From NCBI GenBank assembly GCA_010093485.1, contig MU001499.1, forward strand, positions 806,001 to 870,000: 64,000 nt of DNA, read 5' to 3'. The notes under the pieces are model-generated. The model had not been told where the DNA came from and made no database searches. It saw only the letters and a list, made by a program, of their open reading frames with translations. The position numbers were made by a program, and so were the translations under genes. Within the stretch, counting starts at the first letter, position 1; the number at the start of each line of letters is the position of its first letter. Shown one piece after another: positions 45,397 to 57,276 of the stretch. The DNA comes from Karstenula rhodostoma CBS 690.94. Taxonomy: Eukaryota; Ascomycota; Dothideomycetes; Pleosporales; Didymosphaeriaceae.

Positions 45397-46317
45397 AGTG
45401 AACACCAAGTCTGCACACAGGAACCTATTGCATTTCCCTCCTAGGCAACCATGGAAGCATCGCAGAGTCTGTCTGGACTGCGGGTCTTCGAATTAGCGCA
45501 GCAGTTGGGAACCAACGCCGCTAATCATCTAAATGGACTAGGCCGCCATTGATTCGCCAAGCCGCCCAACTACAGCTTCATTGCAACACGGGGTCGGAAC
45601 AACGACGAACCGCATACTCACTAGCCGTTCGAAAGGAGTTAGAGAGCCGGCCTTGCTGAGTGGTCGGTACACGGAGTTGGCTAGGATCTGACCCGACATG
45701 GACCCGACATGGACCCGGCATGAAAGACGCGCGGGTCTCGGTGGTGGGAGTGAAGACGGGATTCGTGGCCATGTGGGGGCAAGAGCTAGCATTAACGAAA
45801 CATCTTGATACCCCAAATTATTCAGTCCATTGATCTTCTTGGTCAAGATACTCCTTTGTACCTCGTTTGACAAAGTCGCCGAGGAGTTATTTGCCGGAGC
45901 CTTTCTGCGCGAAGAAGTGGCGGCGGGAGCATCTCGACAACGGTATCAAGCTTCCCACCTCACGCGTGTGTCCAGATGAAAGCTATAATGGCCGGCACCA
46001 TGCTAAGCGAGGCACTCGTACATAGAAGAAGATTCGTCATTGCTGCGGTTCCAGCGCCCCATACCGAACCCTTGGGTATCGTACAAACAGGCCAGAAACC
46101 CATTTCCCACATACTCCAACACACCATGCTCAGACCAGGCAAAATGGGATCCTTCACCACGCGTCCTAACAAGACCAGAACAGAACAGAATAGAACACAC
46201 TGGTGATGCTGACAACAACAACAGCAGAACCGTCAGAGAGAGAAACCGAGAGATCAGACGAGACGCGTACGCCGAAACGCCGAGGTACCCATATCTATCG
46301 CAGCCTATGCAGCGCCT
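45397..46317. other. Intergenic, 0.9 kb
   Basis: Between the convergent GPN3 gene and the basic-protein gene. The sequence GACCCGACATGGACCCGACATGGACCCGGCATG near 45690 holds three copies of an 11-base unit. Otherwise nothing recognisable. Confidence 0.5.
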
Positions 46318-46837
46318 CTACGCCTTCTTGGCCCTAGTAGCCGTCTTCTTCTCCTACTGCACGTTAGCATGTTACACGGGAGAGTGCCAGTCATAGACGA
46401 CGCGTCATACCTTTGCTCCAGCAGCCTACGCGTCCCGAGTCAGTCACATCGTCTACAAATCAACAACTTCTTCCACGAGCACCACTCACCTTGGCTACCT
46501 TGTTGACCTTGGTCTCGACCTTGTTCACTTCACTCTCAACCTCCTTCTCCGCCTTAGCCGCAGGGCTCTTCTTCGGCGTCGTCGCTTTCTTAGCCGCAGG
46601 CTTCTTCACGGGCGTCGTCTTCTTCGCGGCAGGGGCCTTCTTCGTTGCAGGCGCGGCCTTCTTCTCTACACGGCCAGCCGCAACCTTCTTGTCGCGCGGC
46701 TTGCTCGTGTTGGCCTTTGTGGCGCGTTTCTTGGGCGTGGCGGCCTCCACGGCGGCCTCGATCTTCTTGGGGAGCGAGTTGGTCGCGGTGCGCGTCTTGC
46801 GCGTCGTGGGCGTTGCGGTGGCGGTTCGGGCGGCCAT
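46318..46837 (-). CDS. Lys/Ala-rich basic protein, histone H1 tail-like
   Basis: Exons 46837-46490 and 46353-46318; 127 residues. About a quarter of the protein is Lys and a quarter Ala, with repeats such as KKAPAAKKTTPVKKPAAKK and a start MAARTATATPTTRKTRTATN. This resembles the unstructured tail of linker histones and other chromatin-binding proteins, but no winged-helix domain is present. The last exon encodes EKKTATRAKKA and is joined by a 136-nt phase-0 intron (GTGAGT ... GCTAACG ... CAGTAG). Without the splice the frame ends VSGARGRSC, which is possible but less like the rest. Nuclear location is inferred from charge only. Confidence 0.6.
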
Positions 46838-47864
46838 CTTACTTGCTTGCTGGCGTCTTGGGTAGGGATGTAGAGTGGAGAGTGGACAAGGGAAAAGTTG
46901 TTGGGTGCGAAAGTGCGGGTCGAGTTGGGCTGAACCGTGGGCTGTTAGCGCTATGCCACGCTATTCTCATGACGGAATGCGCAGGACGTAATTGAAAAGA
47001 TTATGTTTTGGAAAAAGGTTCCGTGGTAGAAGAAATGCGCGTAATGCTATCCCGTGCTGTATCGCACGCGGAGACGCGCGTTGCGTGCGGAGCGCTCAAG
47101 ATACGTGCTGGCTTCTTCACAGCACGACGTGTCTCGCGCCACGCGCCGACACTGTTTGGCTGACATTACGCGCAACGCAACTTGATAGGAAGGAAATAAC
47201 AAAAGGAACCGACGATGAACATGTACGCGATTCGGAAACAACTTACTGTGAGATTTGTAGAGACGTGTTGCGGGGACGCGACAGCAGCTTTGTTGTGATG
47301 AAGGAGGGACGGGAAGCGCGCGTGGAGGGGGGACTTGATCTGCCCTATGTACAACGCACGTCCTTTCCTCCTGCTCTGTTTCGTCTCTAGGTCAAAAGTC
47401 CGACCATTGGCTGCATAACTAGCCCGCGGCGTGTATCATTTGCTTAGTTTAGCTGCTGCTTGCGCATACGATGGGTGCGTTACGCCGTTACCTATGATCC
47501 GAGTTCGGGGTTCTAGACGTTCCCCGCCAGACTCAGGCTCAGGCTTCGTCCTCGCGCGACACACTTGGAGAACCGTCGCTTGCACGCATCCAGGCACATG
47601 AATGGGAGTTGCTAATCCCAAACACAAGCAAAAGAGTGATAAATAAATATTGCATGTGAATTGATTTGTCTGGGTTGCATCCAGCCACGCCTCTGTGGGC
47701 GGCTACGGTGCATACGCGCCCATCACCCTATCCTCCCCATGCAGGAATAATAACGACAGCGGACATGTGTGCCAGCCAAACTTTTCCCTACCCAACGCCA
47801 ACTATCCATCCACGTGGTGCATTACAAGGTATATCAATGAAATGATGCTCGCGACATGGATCCT
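46838..47864. other. 1.0-kb intergenic region
   Basis: Between the basic-protein gene and the 3' end of GDH2. Open frames at 46992-47390 and 47695-47943 have no recognisable content. Confidence 0.5.
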
Positions 47865-50800
47865 TTATGCCTTGATGCTGAGCTTAGACATCCGCCTGTT
47901 CATGAAGTCGAAGAAGGCGAATTGGCTCGCGTTGATGCCGTAGGTATATACAAACCGACTCGCCAAGTAGCTTCCGAAAATGGCGCGAATGTAGTTGTCG
48001 GGTACCTACATGGTCATTAGTCTGAGAACACGTTTCATCGGAGTACTGCACTTACCCGCTCCATAATCTTCTCCAGGCCAATCTTCTCCAACAACAACTT
48101 TGGAAGAGCCTCGTTGAGAACAGACTTCCTGAACTCAATGTTGTCCCACAGATCGGTCTTTTGCAATTCCTCATCGAGCTTGGTGATTGCAATGCTCAAC
48201 GTGTCGCTCAGAATGCTGCGAGGGCTACCGGTCTTTTGGTGTTCCCTCCAGATGGCCTCAAACTCAAGCCTAGCATTGTTCTGGATGATAGCCTGAACCG
48301 ACTTGACGTAGTCATTGTAGAACTGGGGTGGAGTTCCATCGTCACCAACACACATGTGCTTGGCAAAGCCTTCGTCATCAAAGGTAAGGGACGCGAGAAC
48401 TTCGAGGGAGGACGAAGTCACGCCACCCTTGTTCGCCGAGGCATCCTTGTAGAGAATGCAGCCAGCCTTCTCCAGCTTGAGCTTGGCATCCTGAGTGATG
48501 AACAGGTTGGCACCCTCCACGATGTACGGGATGACTGACTTTCCGTCGACAATAAGCTTGTTCGCTGTCGTGAGATCGATGGACTCGGGACGCCCTCCGC
48601 AAGGGACGAAAGTGTCATATTGCAGGCCTCCTCCATGACGCAAATGGAAGGTGTTGCGGAACGTGGTGCCATTGGCCACCAGGTCGCCATTTGGTAGCCT
48701 GACGTCGTTCTCGTCAACCAGGACACGGTAACCTTCCGGAGAGAGCTTGGAGATGTCGAAACTGTTGATCATGGCACGGGCCTTGGCTAGTCGGAGGAGC
48801 TCTTCGTGGTTGATGCCTTGAGGGTCCACTAGAACACCTGCGCCATCGACAATGGAGATGTACTTCTCGTTGCTAAGAAGAATTTCGTTGGAGCCGAGGT
48901 CACCGTCAGGGCCACCAGTCTGCAATTTCCTGACCTTGCTGGGATCAAGGTTCAACTTGCGATAGATACCCAAAACGTACTCGCGGACCGACAAAGTGGT
49001 CATGCCATAGCGGTCGTGCGGAATGCCACCCAGCTTGGGGCTCTTGCCGGTGAAGAAAGACTTCCACCAGGGCGCATTACGGAACCGAGCGTGCTCAGTC
49101 GCCCAATCGACGAGATCAGCAGTGTTCTCATCTGGACCCATGAAGAGAATTTCTTCCTTGCCGTGTAGATCGACAATGGGATCCTTGATACCAGGACTGC
49201 TTGGCCGGAGCAGAAGGTCGAGAATGCTGTCGATGTATTTCTCGAAGGCAACACGTGCCTTGTCCTGGTGAGGGTAGTCAAGCAGGATGACACCTTTTGA
49301 GCCTCCTTCAGGAATATCCTTGTTCTTGCGCTGCTGCGTGTTGGCAAGGTTGTAGTTCTCGTCGAACATGGATCGTGCGTTGATGGCGTATGCTTCTTGG
49401 CTGCGAGACTTGACGATGCGAATACCGCCACGGGCAATATCGCGGAACCGCAGATGGAAACCGCGGAACTCGGAGCTTATGACAAGAAACATGCCATAGA
49501 GAGGTTGAGGATATTCTGAAGGGGGAAGGAACTTCGGGTCCATGCGGAAACTCAACGCTACCTTGGTGGGAGTGTAGAAGTTGGTCTTGAGAACGGAGTT
49601 GTTGAATATGCGGAACGAGTTCATTACCATGTGATGATGCTCATTGACGACCACCTTGTTGATTGCGTCTGTCAATTCGCTGTCGGTGAGCACCTTGTCT
49701 ACCTTGAGACGCAGGAAACTCAGCGTCGGCAGAAAGTCGTCTTGCTCACCCCTAGTCTGAACGTAGTGGGTGTTCGCGAAGGAAAGGTACAAGCTGTGGA
49801 CTAGTTCGGGATATTCGTTGATGATCTCAAGGATGTAGTCGGCAGTGAACGTCTCCGTTCTCAAGCGTTTCTTCAGCTTTGCCAGCAATTCAGCGTGCGC
49901 ACTGTTTTCCGCGTCAAGCATCGAAGCCAACGCGGTGTACTCGCTTCCGAGGCGATTCAGGAAATGCGAGATGAAAACCCAAACGCAGTGCGCGTAGATG
50001 GTTTCTTGAAGACTGAGACGTCCAGTGGCGAAGTGTGCTTGGAATCTGTTTTGGGGGATGCAGTACAGCAAGGAGATCTCCTTGATGATTTGGTGGACCG
50101 AGGCCTCAATGGGTGGGTGTTTGCGGCCAGCTGCTCCCGTCATCTCCTGGAGATAAAGAGACATGCAGGTGTAGCCGTTGGAGAATTGCTCGACATATTT
50201 CCGAGAAGTGGTAAGGCCGTAGTAGTGGTACAAGTCACTCAGAGCACTGAAGAAGCCCATGGCAGTACCCTGCTTATAGGCAATCACCAAGCGCTTGTCA
50301 CGAGAACCTTCAATGTCGAAGTACTCAATGACGGGACCAGTGCGCTCAACAGCAACTTCCAAAGCTTCTTGGTAGATCTTCTTTGTGTTGGCTGTTGCCT
50401 TCTGGAGGAAACGCTTGTCTCCGATTTTCTCGATGTTGGTCTCGGTAGCGCTTGGGGACGGATCCACGAAGTCGCACAGGTACACGAAGTAGCAACGCAG
50501 TTGCTGGTCCTGGCTGCCGGGCAGAGGGCTAGCCGAACGGAAGCTCTCTACACGGTAGCCCGCAGCGCCCTTTGAGCGGTGGAGATACCTCTCGCCGATA
50601 CGCTTCTCGTATTGCGGACCATCGACCACTGAGACTCCGGGCCTGCTCGTGTCGATGTACACGGCATGATCTTCGGCTTCTTTGTTCAGGCGGATCTCGA
50701 GGCGCTTGTCCTGACGGGCGTATGCGGCAACCTTTGCGGCGTATAGGGAGAGAACGTGGTTAACGATCCTGGGCAGTGTCAGTACCAAGTTTAGGGCATT

Positions 50801-51163
50801 GGCTGGTTCCGTCTCAACTTACGTGTCAACCGATTCGGTTGCAAAGTACATGTCGTCGATGCCCAATTCGTTGTAGAACCACGCCGTCTCGGTCTCGACA
50901 AACTCGGAAGGAAGGAAGCCCTTTTCTTCTATGCCGTCCATGACCTCCTCCATCTGCTTCTCCTTGCCGTCGAACTTTTGGGCGACATACCCGGAGCCGC
51001 CAGGGCCTTCCCGGGGAATGACTCGTGGTGTTGAGTGTCCTGAGCCGGGAAGGCTCAGGTGTGTGGGTAGTGGCGAGGGGTTTCTGACCGGAGGCTGGAC
51101 GACGTGGTCGAGGAGCCTGTTCTGGGGAGCGCCGCCGACGACGCCATCAACGGGAGTCGACAT
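47865..51163 (-). CDS. GDH2: NAD-specific glutamate dehydrogenase
   Basis: Exons 51163-50823, 50768-48056 and 48005-47865; 1,064 residues, as expected for fungal Gdh2. It deaminates glutamate to 2-oxoglutarate with NAD and serves growth on glutamate-family amino acids. Exon 1 covers a Pro/Ser-rich N-terminus and WFYNELGIDDMYFATESVDT. The catalytic domain contains FRGFHLRFRDIARGGIRIVK, with the substrate Lys/Arg region, and GVLVDPQGINHEELLRL; nucleotide binding shows GGPDGDLGSNEILL; IVEGANLFITQDAKLKLEKA is another conserved segment. The last exon gives NYIRAIFGSYLASRFVY and ends KLSIKA. Introns are 54 and 50 nt (GTAAGT in both). The family is often under nitrogen and carbon catabolite control. 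Confidence 0.96.
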
Positions 51164-51591
51164 GTTGCGGTGTGTGGGGGAGGGTGGTTTGTGTGATCAG
51201 GCCTGGAGGAAGACGGAAGGCCTGGTATCGGATTGGGATGGTAGGAGGCAGTGGACTGTGAAAGAAACTGCAACGAGTGGGATTAAGTGTAGGGTGGTCC
51301 GGCTAGCGCAGAGGCGGTCTGCGAGGGGTCTGGCGGGGGCCTGTAGAAAGAGCGGGCGTTAGCACTGCTAGCCAATATTGGTGAAATGGGGCGTCGTGGT
51401 GGTAGAATGTAGTAGAATGGTAGTGGGCCACGGAATGCTCGCTGTCCCTGGGGGTTCCTGCTGCACCCGGCTACTCTCTGGAGGCTGGCTGCTGGCTGCT
51501 GGCTTGGAGTGCTGCACGCCACCAGAGGCAGTCGCGATGGGCTATTTATTTTGGGGACACTATGACGCAGCTAGCTCACCTAGGGAACGAG

Positions 51592-51630
51592 GCACAATGC
51601 ACAATGCACACTGCACAATGCACAATGCAC
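51592..51630. repeat. 7-bp tandem repeat, GCACAAT, five units
   Basis: Five consecutive units, one with a substitution (GCACACT), plus a partial unit. About 430 bp upstream of the GDH2 start. Confidence 0.9.
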
Positions 51631-51922
51631 GACAGCACAGCAGCAGGCCAAGCTTTCCGATGGATAAGCTCGCGGACGCCAATTGGGGTGCGAGGTTGCA
51701 CTGCTCGATGCTTGACGGTCGGTGGCAGCAGAGCGTGTTGAATGCTGGTGGGAGACGTGGTGCAATGCGGGTGCATGAAACGGCCGCCGATAAGGAAACG
51801 GGACAGATAAGACGGGCAAGAAGGGAGTGGGTGAGGTGACAGCCAACACAAGGTCGAGCGGGCGAGCTGGCGGGAGGGTGCTGCTGGTGGGGAGCGGCCA
51901 TGTTATTAATACACGGCCGACG

Positions 51923-51971
51923 GGCTGATGGCTGGTGGCTGATGGCTGATGGCTGGTGGCTGATGGCTCAT
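51923..51971. repeat. 7-bp tandem repeat, GGCTGRT, seven units
   Basis: Units alternate GGCTGAT and GGCTGGT and end in GGCTCAT. Confidence 0.9.
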
Positions 51972-52010
51972 GGGTGCTGGTGGATGCAAGGCCTCTGCGT
52001 ACCTGACCAT

Positions 52011-52059
52011 GGGCGAGGGGCGATGGGCGAGGGGCGATGGGCGAGGGGCGATGGGCGAT
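52011..52059. repeat. 14-bp tandem repeat (2 x 7), GGGCGAGGGGCGAT
   Basis: Three full 14-bp units plus a half unit GGGCGAT. Each half differs at one base, so the basic period is 7. Confidence 0.9.
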
Positions 52060-52488
52060 TGACCCGCCCCAAGCCGAGCTGCAGCTTCCCCAGAAAACCA
52101 GCCGTAGCGCGCCTGCCTGCCATTGGCCCTTTCACGTAATGGCCAAACTTCACAAGAGCACGCACGCACGCACTCGATCGCAGAGTTTTACAGCCATGAT
52201 CGGAGCGTGCGCGCCATAATTGCTAATCGGGCGCCCGGGCAGACACCGTCGTTCGCGCTGCACCGCCCCTCACACCTCCCATTCGCCCCGCCGCCCGACG
52301 CGAACCCAGCACCTCAGACCTCACGATCCTTGGCACCGCCCAGCCCTTGCGGTGCCGCTGACCAGACGTGTCCTTCCAGCACTGGGTGCGAGTGGCACGT
52401 GGAGCCGTGCACACCGCCACCCTTCGAGGTCACGATGCCTTGCCTATCCTGAGTCGACTCCGTGCATGAAACGTTGCCGCCGCTTCAA

Positions 52489-54306
52489 TCACCTCATCTC
52501 TACCTCCACCTTGAAACCACGCCCAGCGACCCAGTTCTTCTTCTTCCCCGCCTTGTCCACCTGCTCAAGCGCATCCTTGACTGCTTCATCCATCTCACCG
52601 ACCCGAGAGAGTGTCGGAAAGTGGAACGAGATGCAGACCTTGTCTTTGCCCTTGCTGGTCGCCGTCCACAGTGTCCGCATCTCCAGACGCTGCTCTCTGA
52701 CCACACCAGCTGGATACACAGTTGCTACCACCGCAGCAACACGTCCTAGATACATGCACCACCAGCTTACGTCGCCAGGAAGCAACTGCAACAGGCCATG
52801 GTAGAAGTCTTGCTCTGTCCGACTTATCGAGCGGAACCCGCCGTAACGTTCACAGAGCAGAATCGCCACTATCGCACGCTGCTCGTGACTGATGCCGTGC
52901 GTTGATGCAAAAAAGCCCGTCGAAGTGCTTCTCAGAGCCGCACCAGCACAAACATCTTTGGGAAAGGCCGCGTGTGCATACAGAGCTTGCGCAAAAGCCG
53001 TTATGAGGGCCGTATCGAACTCCAGTGGTGTTGGTATTGGTGCCCCAGCTTTCTGGACAGCAGCCAACAGTAGATCAACAATCTCAGAAACCGATTCTCT
53101 TGCATACCCTTTGGTCGCCGTAACGATGGGATCCTCTTTCCTTTGCATCGGTTCCATCTCCGCAAAGTGCATCCCTTCTCTTACACCACCTTGGCAGAAA
53201 TGGACATCCTTGATGCTGGGCAATGCTTTTGAGAGACAGTCGACAAGGAAAGCGACCGCTGGGATCTGACTCGCCCGCCTCTGCGATATTCTGAAAATGT
53301 CTGGCGTGTCCTCGCTAGATACGGCAGCGCGGACGGCCTGCGTATCATGGAAAGAGTCCTCCTTGGCCCTAAAGCCGTTGATGATTGGAATTGGGTACGG
53401 CCTGATGCTGTGCTGTGACATGAGCATGAAGCCCCAGCCCCGGAACCCGCCTCCCGACAAGTACAACTGAAGTCCTCGTTCCTCTCTAAGCAGTTCTTTA
53501 GGGATCTCAATCTGCCGAACAGCATCCCTCAAATCGCCCATTACCTCCTTCTCAAAGCTCTTGTATGTCTTGCTTCCCTTCGCCCCCGCAGCCTCGAGCC
53601 TCTTGGTCAACGCCGCCGCTCCATAAGGCAAACTCACGCTTCCCTTTTCGTACATGCTCACGTCCCCATCCGCAGTCATGATCCATGTCAGCTGGGTGCT
53701 GCCTCCTCCCAGATCCATGACCAAGCCAGACACATTGGCGTAGCTGCTTGCGACACCGTAGGCTCCGACTCTCCCCTCTACCTCCTTCTCCAGCAGCTGC
53801 ACTTTCCATCCAGTCTCCTCATGGATCACGTCTTGAAATTCCTGGGAGTTGGTGGCCTTGCGAGTAGCTTCTGTGGCTACAATGCGGATCTGGTCTTCTG
53901 GCACATTGAAGTCGTGGCAGGTAGACTTGAAACGCAGAAGTGCTTTAACCACCCTCCTGATGGTCTCTTGTGGGATCGGTATGGGCTCGTTTGACGACAG
54001 CGTAAACTGCGCATCGTAGAGAGATATGGCTGCTCTTGAGAGATACAACGTGGGCAGTATACGAGCGGTAGGAGGCGAGAGGTCTGTGATGGAGAAGCGG
54101 ATGCCATTGCTACGACAGTCAGTCAGATACATCATACGCATATATTATCTACCGCATACAGCCGCCTAGTGTACAGTGCGTTTCGATGATGCTCCTTCTC
54201 GTAGACAATGTCTCCCCTCCCCAACATCCAACACAAAGTAAACTCAAGCATACCTTCCCATATCCACCAACCCATGGTAGTACCCGCACCTCTCCAAATT
54301 CGCCAT
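52489..54306 (-). CDS. RTG2: RTG2-like Ppx/GppA phosphatase-family protein
   Basis: Exons 54306-54254 and 54109-52489; 557 residues. Yeast Rtg2 has the ATPase/phosphatase fold of exopolyphosphatases and signals mitochondrial state to nuclear genes for glutamate synthesis. Here [20 protein letters not shown] is the phosphate-1 loop, [13 protein letters not shown] the phosphate-2 loop, [17 protein letters not shown] and [13 protein letters not shown] further family blocks. The N-terminal Asp-Met-Gly-Ser is split by a 144-nt phase-2 intron (GTATGC ... CGTAG), so the intron is needed to rebuild the loop. Start taken at [12 protein letters not shown]; an open frame continues upstream (IGLGGLGAAKEARDK) to a TAG, so an additional exon is possible. 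In filamentous fungi the family's role is less clear than in yeast. Confidence 0.88.
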
Positions 54307-54737
54307 CCCCAACGAATCCTTCGCAATCTTGTCTCGCGCTTCCTTCGCAGCACCCAGCCCGCCGAGCCCGATGGCGCGATCAACCTAGTGCTCACACCGT
54401 TCGCGGTTCGCCCCGCAAGCGTGTGTTTCTGTTACCCCCAGGAAATCTCTTTTCGGCAGACCACGCAGTTTCCGTTACCCCCAGGAAACGCAGGGGTGCG
54501 CGTGACTATTAGGTAAATCTGCGATCTTGTGATGTGCGAGTATTGACGAGCGCGGCCTGGAGACGAGAGGATGACGTGTGGAGAAGGGTGCTCGGAAGAG
54601 TTTGTTGGTGCAGTCGGAAGGCGTTCCGAGGGTTGGCGGGGGTCGGCGGGGCAGACGCAGAGGGTGAAGACGGCATCAAGATGCCAACTCTTGAGGCACA
54701 GTCGGTGGACTCGAACGAGAGTAATTGTATGGCTAGC
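54307..54737. other. Promoter region of the RTG2-like gene and 3' flank of RFT1
   Basis: 431 bp. Contains the paired GTTACCCCCAGGAAA element at 54431-54488. No gene seen; weak open frames only. Confidence 0.55.
54431..54488. promoter_or_regulatory. Paired 15-bp element upstream of the RTG2-like gene
   Basis: GTTACCCCCAGGAAA occurs exactly twice, at 54431-54445 and 54474-54488, with start-to-start spacing of 43 bp. On the gene's strand it contains CTGGGG, which fits the 5'-SYGGRG-3' consensus of the carbon-repression factor CreA. It lies about 125-180 bp upstream of the predicted start codon. Control by CreA is inference. Confidence 0.45.
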
Positions 54738-56342
54738 CTACTGGTCCTTTTTCTCAGACGACGGACGCAATGTGTGCCAGCATTCCATCAGGAATTCCTC
54801 CTCGAAGAAGAGCATAACAAACGCCCAAGATGCGCCTACGACTCCCAGACTCGCCAGCTCCCCAAACACACCGTATCGTAGGAGCCACTCGGGCCTGGGC
54901 CTAAATTGCATCGCCCATGGATAGAACTGTGCAGACAGCAAGACGGGATTCGAAGCTAGACAATCAAACACGCTAAAGCTTACACCCCTCTCCTTGAAGA
55001 ACCGCTGGATGAACCACATGTTGTAGGTGATCCGCAGGCCCATGTTCACACTGTTAGCAGCGATGACACCGCTGGCGCCCCATGCGAGATGCGAGATGAA
55101 ATACCAGGCGCTGCCCGCGAAACAAGCGAAGAACAGACCCATGAAAAGAGATTGTGTGTAGAGCTGTCTGTTGGTGGCTACGGCAGCTACAAAGGCCTCC
55201 GTGACACCGTTGATAGCGAGGAATGGTATGTAACGGCAGTACGCTGCCAGGACTTCCGAGGCCGACGTGTTCGCCCATTTGTCTCCCGCTACAATGGAAA
55301 GGAGTAGCGGTGCTACTTTAGGACCGAGGATGGCGGCAAAGAGCGAAATGAGCGTGTAGACGCGCAGGATCATTTTCAGGATTCTGGACGCTTTGGTGAG
55401 GCTTCGAGTCCGCTCTGCTGAACGTGCGGCTGGAGTCGGCTCGGTGTCGGCGCACAATTTGGCGAAGAGGTTACGACTGCTCTCTTCGATCGGCTGGAAG
55501 AGCATGCGTGCGATGAGACCGCCGTAGTTGGACGCAAGAGCGAACGCACCCTGGTCGGTGAGGGACACCAGCCTTGTGATGAGGAGCGAGTCGCTTTGGG
55601 TGAGGATGTATTTGAGTGCCGACTGTACGGAGAGTGATCCCGTTAGACGCAAGAGCGCAATCGAGAAATGGTTGAGAACGACTGGCATCTCTCTTGTAGG
55701 CTGTATCTGCTTCGGCAAAAGCGAGAAGCTTTCCCTCCGTGCGAGGGGCCACAATCTGTAGGTATAGACAGCCATCAAGGCCAAAGCGTAACCCAGCTGA
55801 CCAATTGCAAATGGTAGAACGCCAATGTTCACACCATATCTGCTTGCGAGAATGGCAGATCCGCACGTCCCGAAGCATCGCAAAATTGTTGCCGTACTCT
55901 CAGCTGAAGCTCGTATCTTGTACAGCAGTTTCTGCTGCACAGCTGAGAAGGCAGGCTCGGTAAGAAGCTCGATGAAGGTGGCCAAGCAATATACGCTCAA
56001 CGCATCCACGAAATGCGGCACATTCGGTATCTCCGAAGAAAGCCATAGGATCGCAAGGCCATAAATGAGTGGTATGCCGAAGAAGACGGCAAGGTAAGAA
56101 AGGTTGACTACCGCCTGGGTGCCATGGCTCTGGCGCTGCACGGCAACGCGCAGACTTTCGCGTGCAAAATACAGCACCGAGATAGAAAAGAGCTCGAGCT
56201 GAGCAGAGGCACCGAGCTGTTCGGGCGACAAGAAGCGCAAAAGGAGCTGATTGACCGCGAACGTGAGGGCTCGTGAGCCGACTTGGAGCAGAATGAGAAA
56301 CGTCGCTCCTTGGGCGGATGCGGAAACGACTGATTGTGACAT
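54738..56342 (-). CDS. RFT1: RFT1-family membrane protein
   Basis: Single exon, 534 residues from the ATG at 56342; the frame extends 14 codons further upstream to another ATG. Rft1 proteins act in the endoplasmic reticulum in lipid-linked oligosaccharide supply for N-glycosylation; flippase activity is debated. The start ([20 protein letters not shown], then [15 protein letters not shown]) and [15 protein letters not shown] are the family's first blocks; about a dozen hydrophobic segments follow. [12 protein letters not shown] and [19 protein letters not shown] are conserved Rft1 motifs, and [12 protein letters not shown] follows. The C-terminal helices end with [20 protein letters not shown]. 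Intronless, unlike most neighbours. Confidence 0.9.
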   Translation of the reverse strand: MSQSVVSASAQGATFLILLQVGSRALTFAVNQLLLRFLSPEQLGASAQLELFSISVLYFARESLRVAVQRQSHGTQAVVNLSYLAVFFGIPLIYGLAILWLSSEIPNVPHFVDALSVYCLATFIELLTEPAFSAVQQKLLYKIRASAESTATILRCFGTCGSAILASRYGVNIGVLPFAIGQLGYALALMAVYTYRLWPLARRESFSLLPKQIQPTREMPVVLNHFSIALLRLTGSLSVQSALKYILTQSDSLLITRLVSLTDQGAFALASNYGGLIARMLFQPIEESSRNLFAKLCADTEPTPAARSAERTRSLTKASRILKMILRVYTLISLFAAILGPKVAPLLLSIVAGDKWANTSASEVLAAYCRYIPFLAINGVTEAFVAAVATNRQLYTQSLFMGLFFACFAGSAWYFISHLAWGASGVIAANSVNMGLRITYNMWFIQRFFKERGVSFSVFDCLASNPVLLSAQFYPWAMQFRPRPEWLLRYGVFGELASLGVVGASWAFVMLFFEEEFLMECWHTLRPSSEKKDQ

Positions 56343-56635
56343 TTCAAAAGCTCCGTACGCGGCGTCACAGCAGAGAATTTCCAATATGCACCTATCTCTT
56401 TCCGTTTATATCTTATCAGGCAGTCATCCCGTCCAGGGTTGCAGTTGCGGGCGCCGATTTGCTGTTGTCGGCGGGGGACGTGTCATCAAAAGACGGTGTC
56501 TGAAGCGGCAACAACGCCAGCGGCTAGCGTTCGATGACTGGAAGGCCGTCTCGCGTGGCTCCGGCTTCTCACGAATACTAATAATCCGCGACGCACACCG
56601 CACCATGGCTTTTGGACATTCTCAAGCTCGTGAAG
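56343..56635. promoter_or_regulatory. Divergent promoter, RFT1 and GNAT genes
   Basis: 293 bp between outward start codons. No other content seen. Confidence 0.45.
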
Positions 56636-57276
56636 ATGGTTGTCGTCGACGCGAAGATCACGGCTAGCACGGAGAGATTACTGATTCGCCCTCTCACGAT
56701 TGAGGACGCGGAGGATATCGTGCTGATGCGTAGCCACCCAGAGACGATGAAGCATACGTGCGTTCCCGTCCACGCGATATCATGCAAGCAATTGCACTGA
56801 CCTGGAATAGGCCTCTTCTACCTTCCCACGATGTCGAAAAGTCAAAAGCCTGGATCCAGGGCTGCTTTGACCGCGAGAACTGCTGGAACTTTGTCGTCGA
56901 GCTCCTCCCCTCTGCGCCCGGTACGTCCACGACATGGCCACGCGTTATCGGTATGATAGGGGCGGTGCGAGCTCCCGAAATCGGATACATGCTCAACCAC
57001 AATTACTGGGGCAAAGGCTATGCGACAGAAGCATTGCGTGGCTTCATCCCGCTCTTCTTCGAGCACTATTCGGGAGGCCCACCAGGTCGCTTCGAGTACG
57101 CCGAAGCACATACGGACCCAGAACTTACGGCTAGTCAACACGTGCTAGAAAAAGTTGGGTTCAAGCTGCACGAGCTGAGGGAGAAAGACTTTGAAAATCC
57201 TCTACTAGGGTTGCGAGATACGTTGGTGTATCGCTTGTACAGGTCTGGCGGTGAGGCCCAGACTGCTTCTGAGTAG
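56636..57276 (+). CDS. GNAT-family N-acetyltransferase (RimJ-like)
   Basis: Exons 56636-56757 and 56811-57276; 195 residues. Exon 1 encodes MVVVDAKITASTERLLIRPL with the 'ERL.IRPL...DAEDI' start of RimJ/RimL-type acetyltransferases; exon 2 contains IGMIGAVRAPEIGYMLN and YWGKGYATEALRGF, where Gly-Lys-Gly-Tyr-Ala-Thr-Glu-Ala is the acetyl-CoA-binding motif A, then QHVLEKVGFKLHE, motif B. The intron (53 nt, GTGCGT ... CTGAC ... GAATAG) is phase 2. An upstream ATG at 56605 is out of frame and could begin a short upstream ORF. Substrate unknown; related fungal enzymes modify small molecules or protein N-termini. Confidence 0.88.

Larger units (their letters stand above)
51164..52488. other. 1.3-kb intergenic region with three tandem repeats
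   Basis: Upstream of GDH2 and downstream of the RTG2-like gene (both on the minus strand). It holds three separate tandem repeats with a 7-bp period at 51592-51630, 51923-51971 and 52011-52059. No gene seen. Confidence 0.6.

Noticed and set aside
49895..50575. 226-codon open frame on the plus strand
   Set aside because: Antisense shadow of GDH2.
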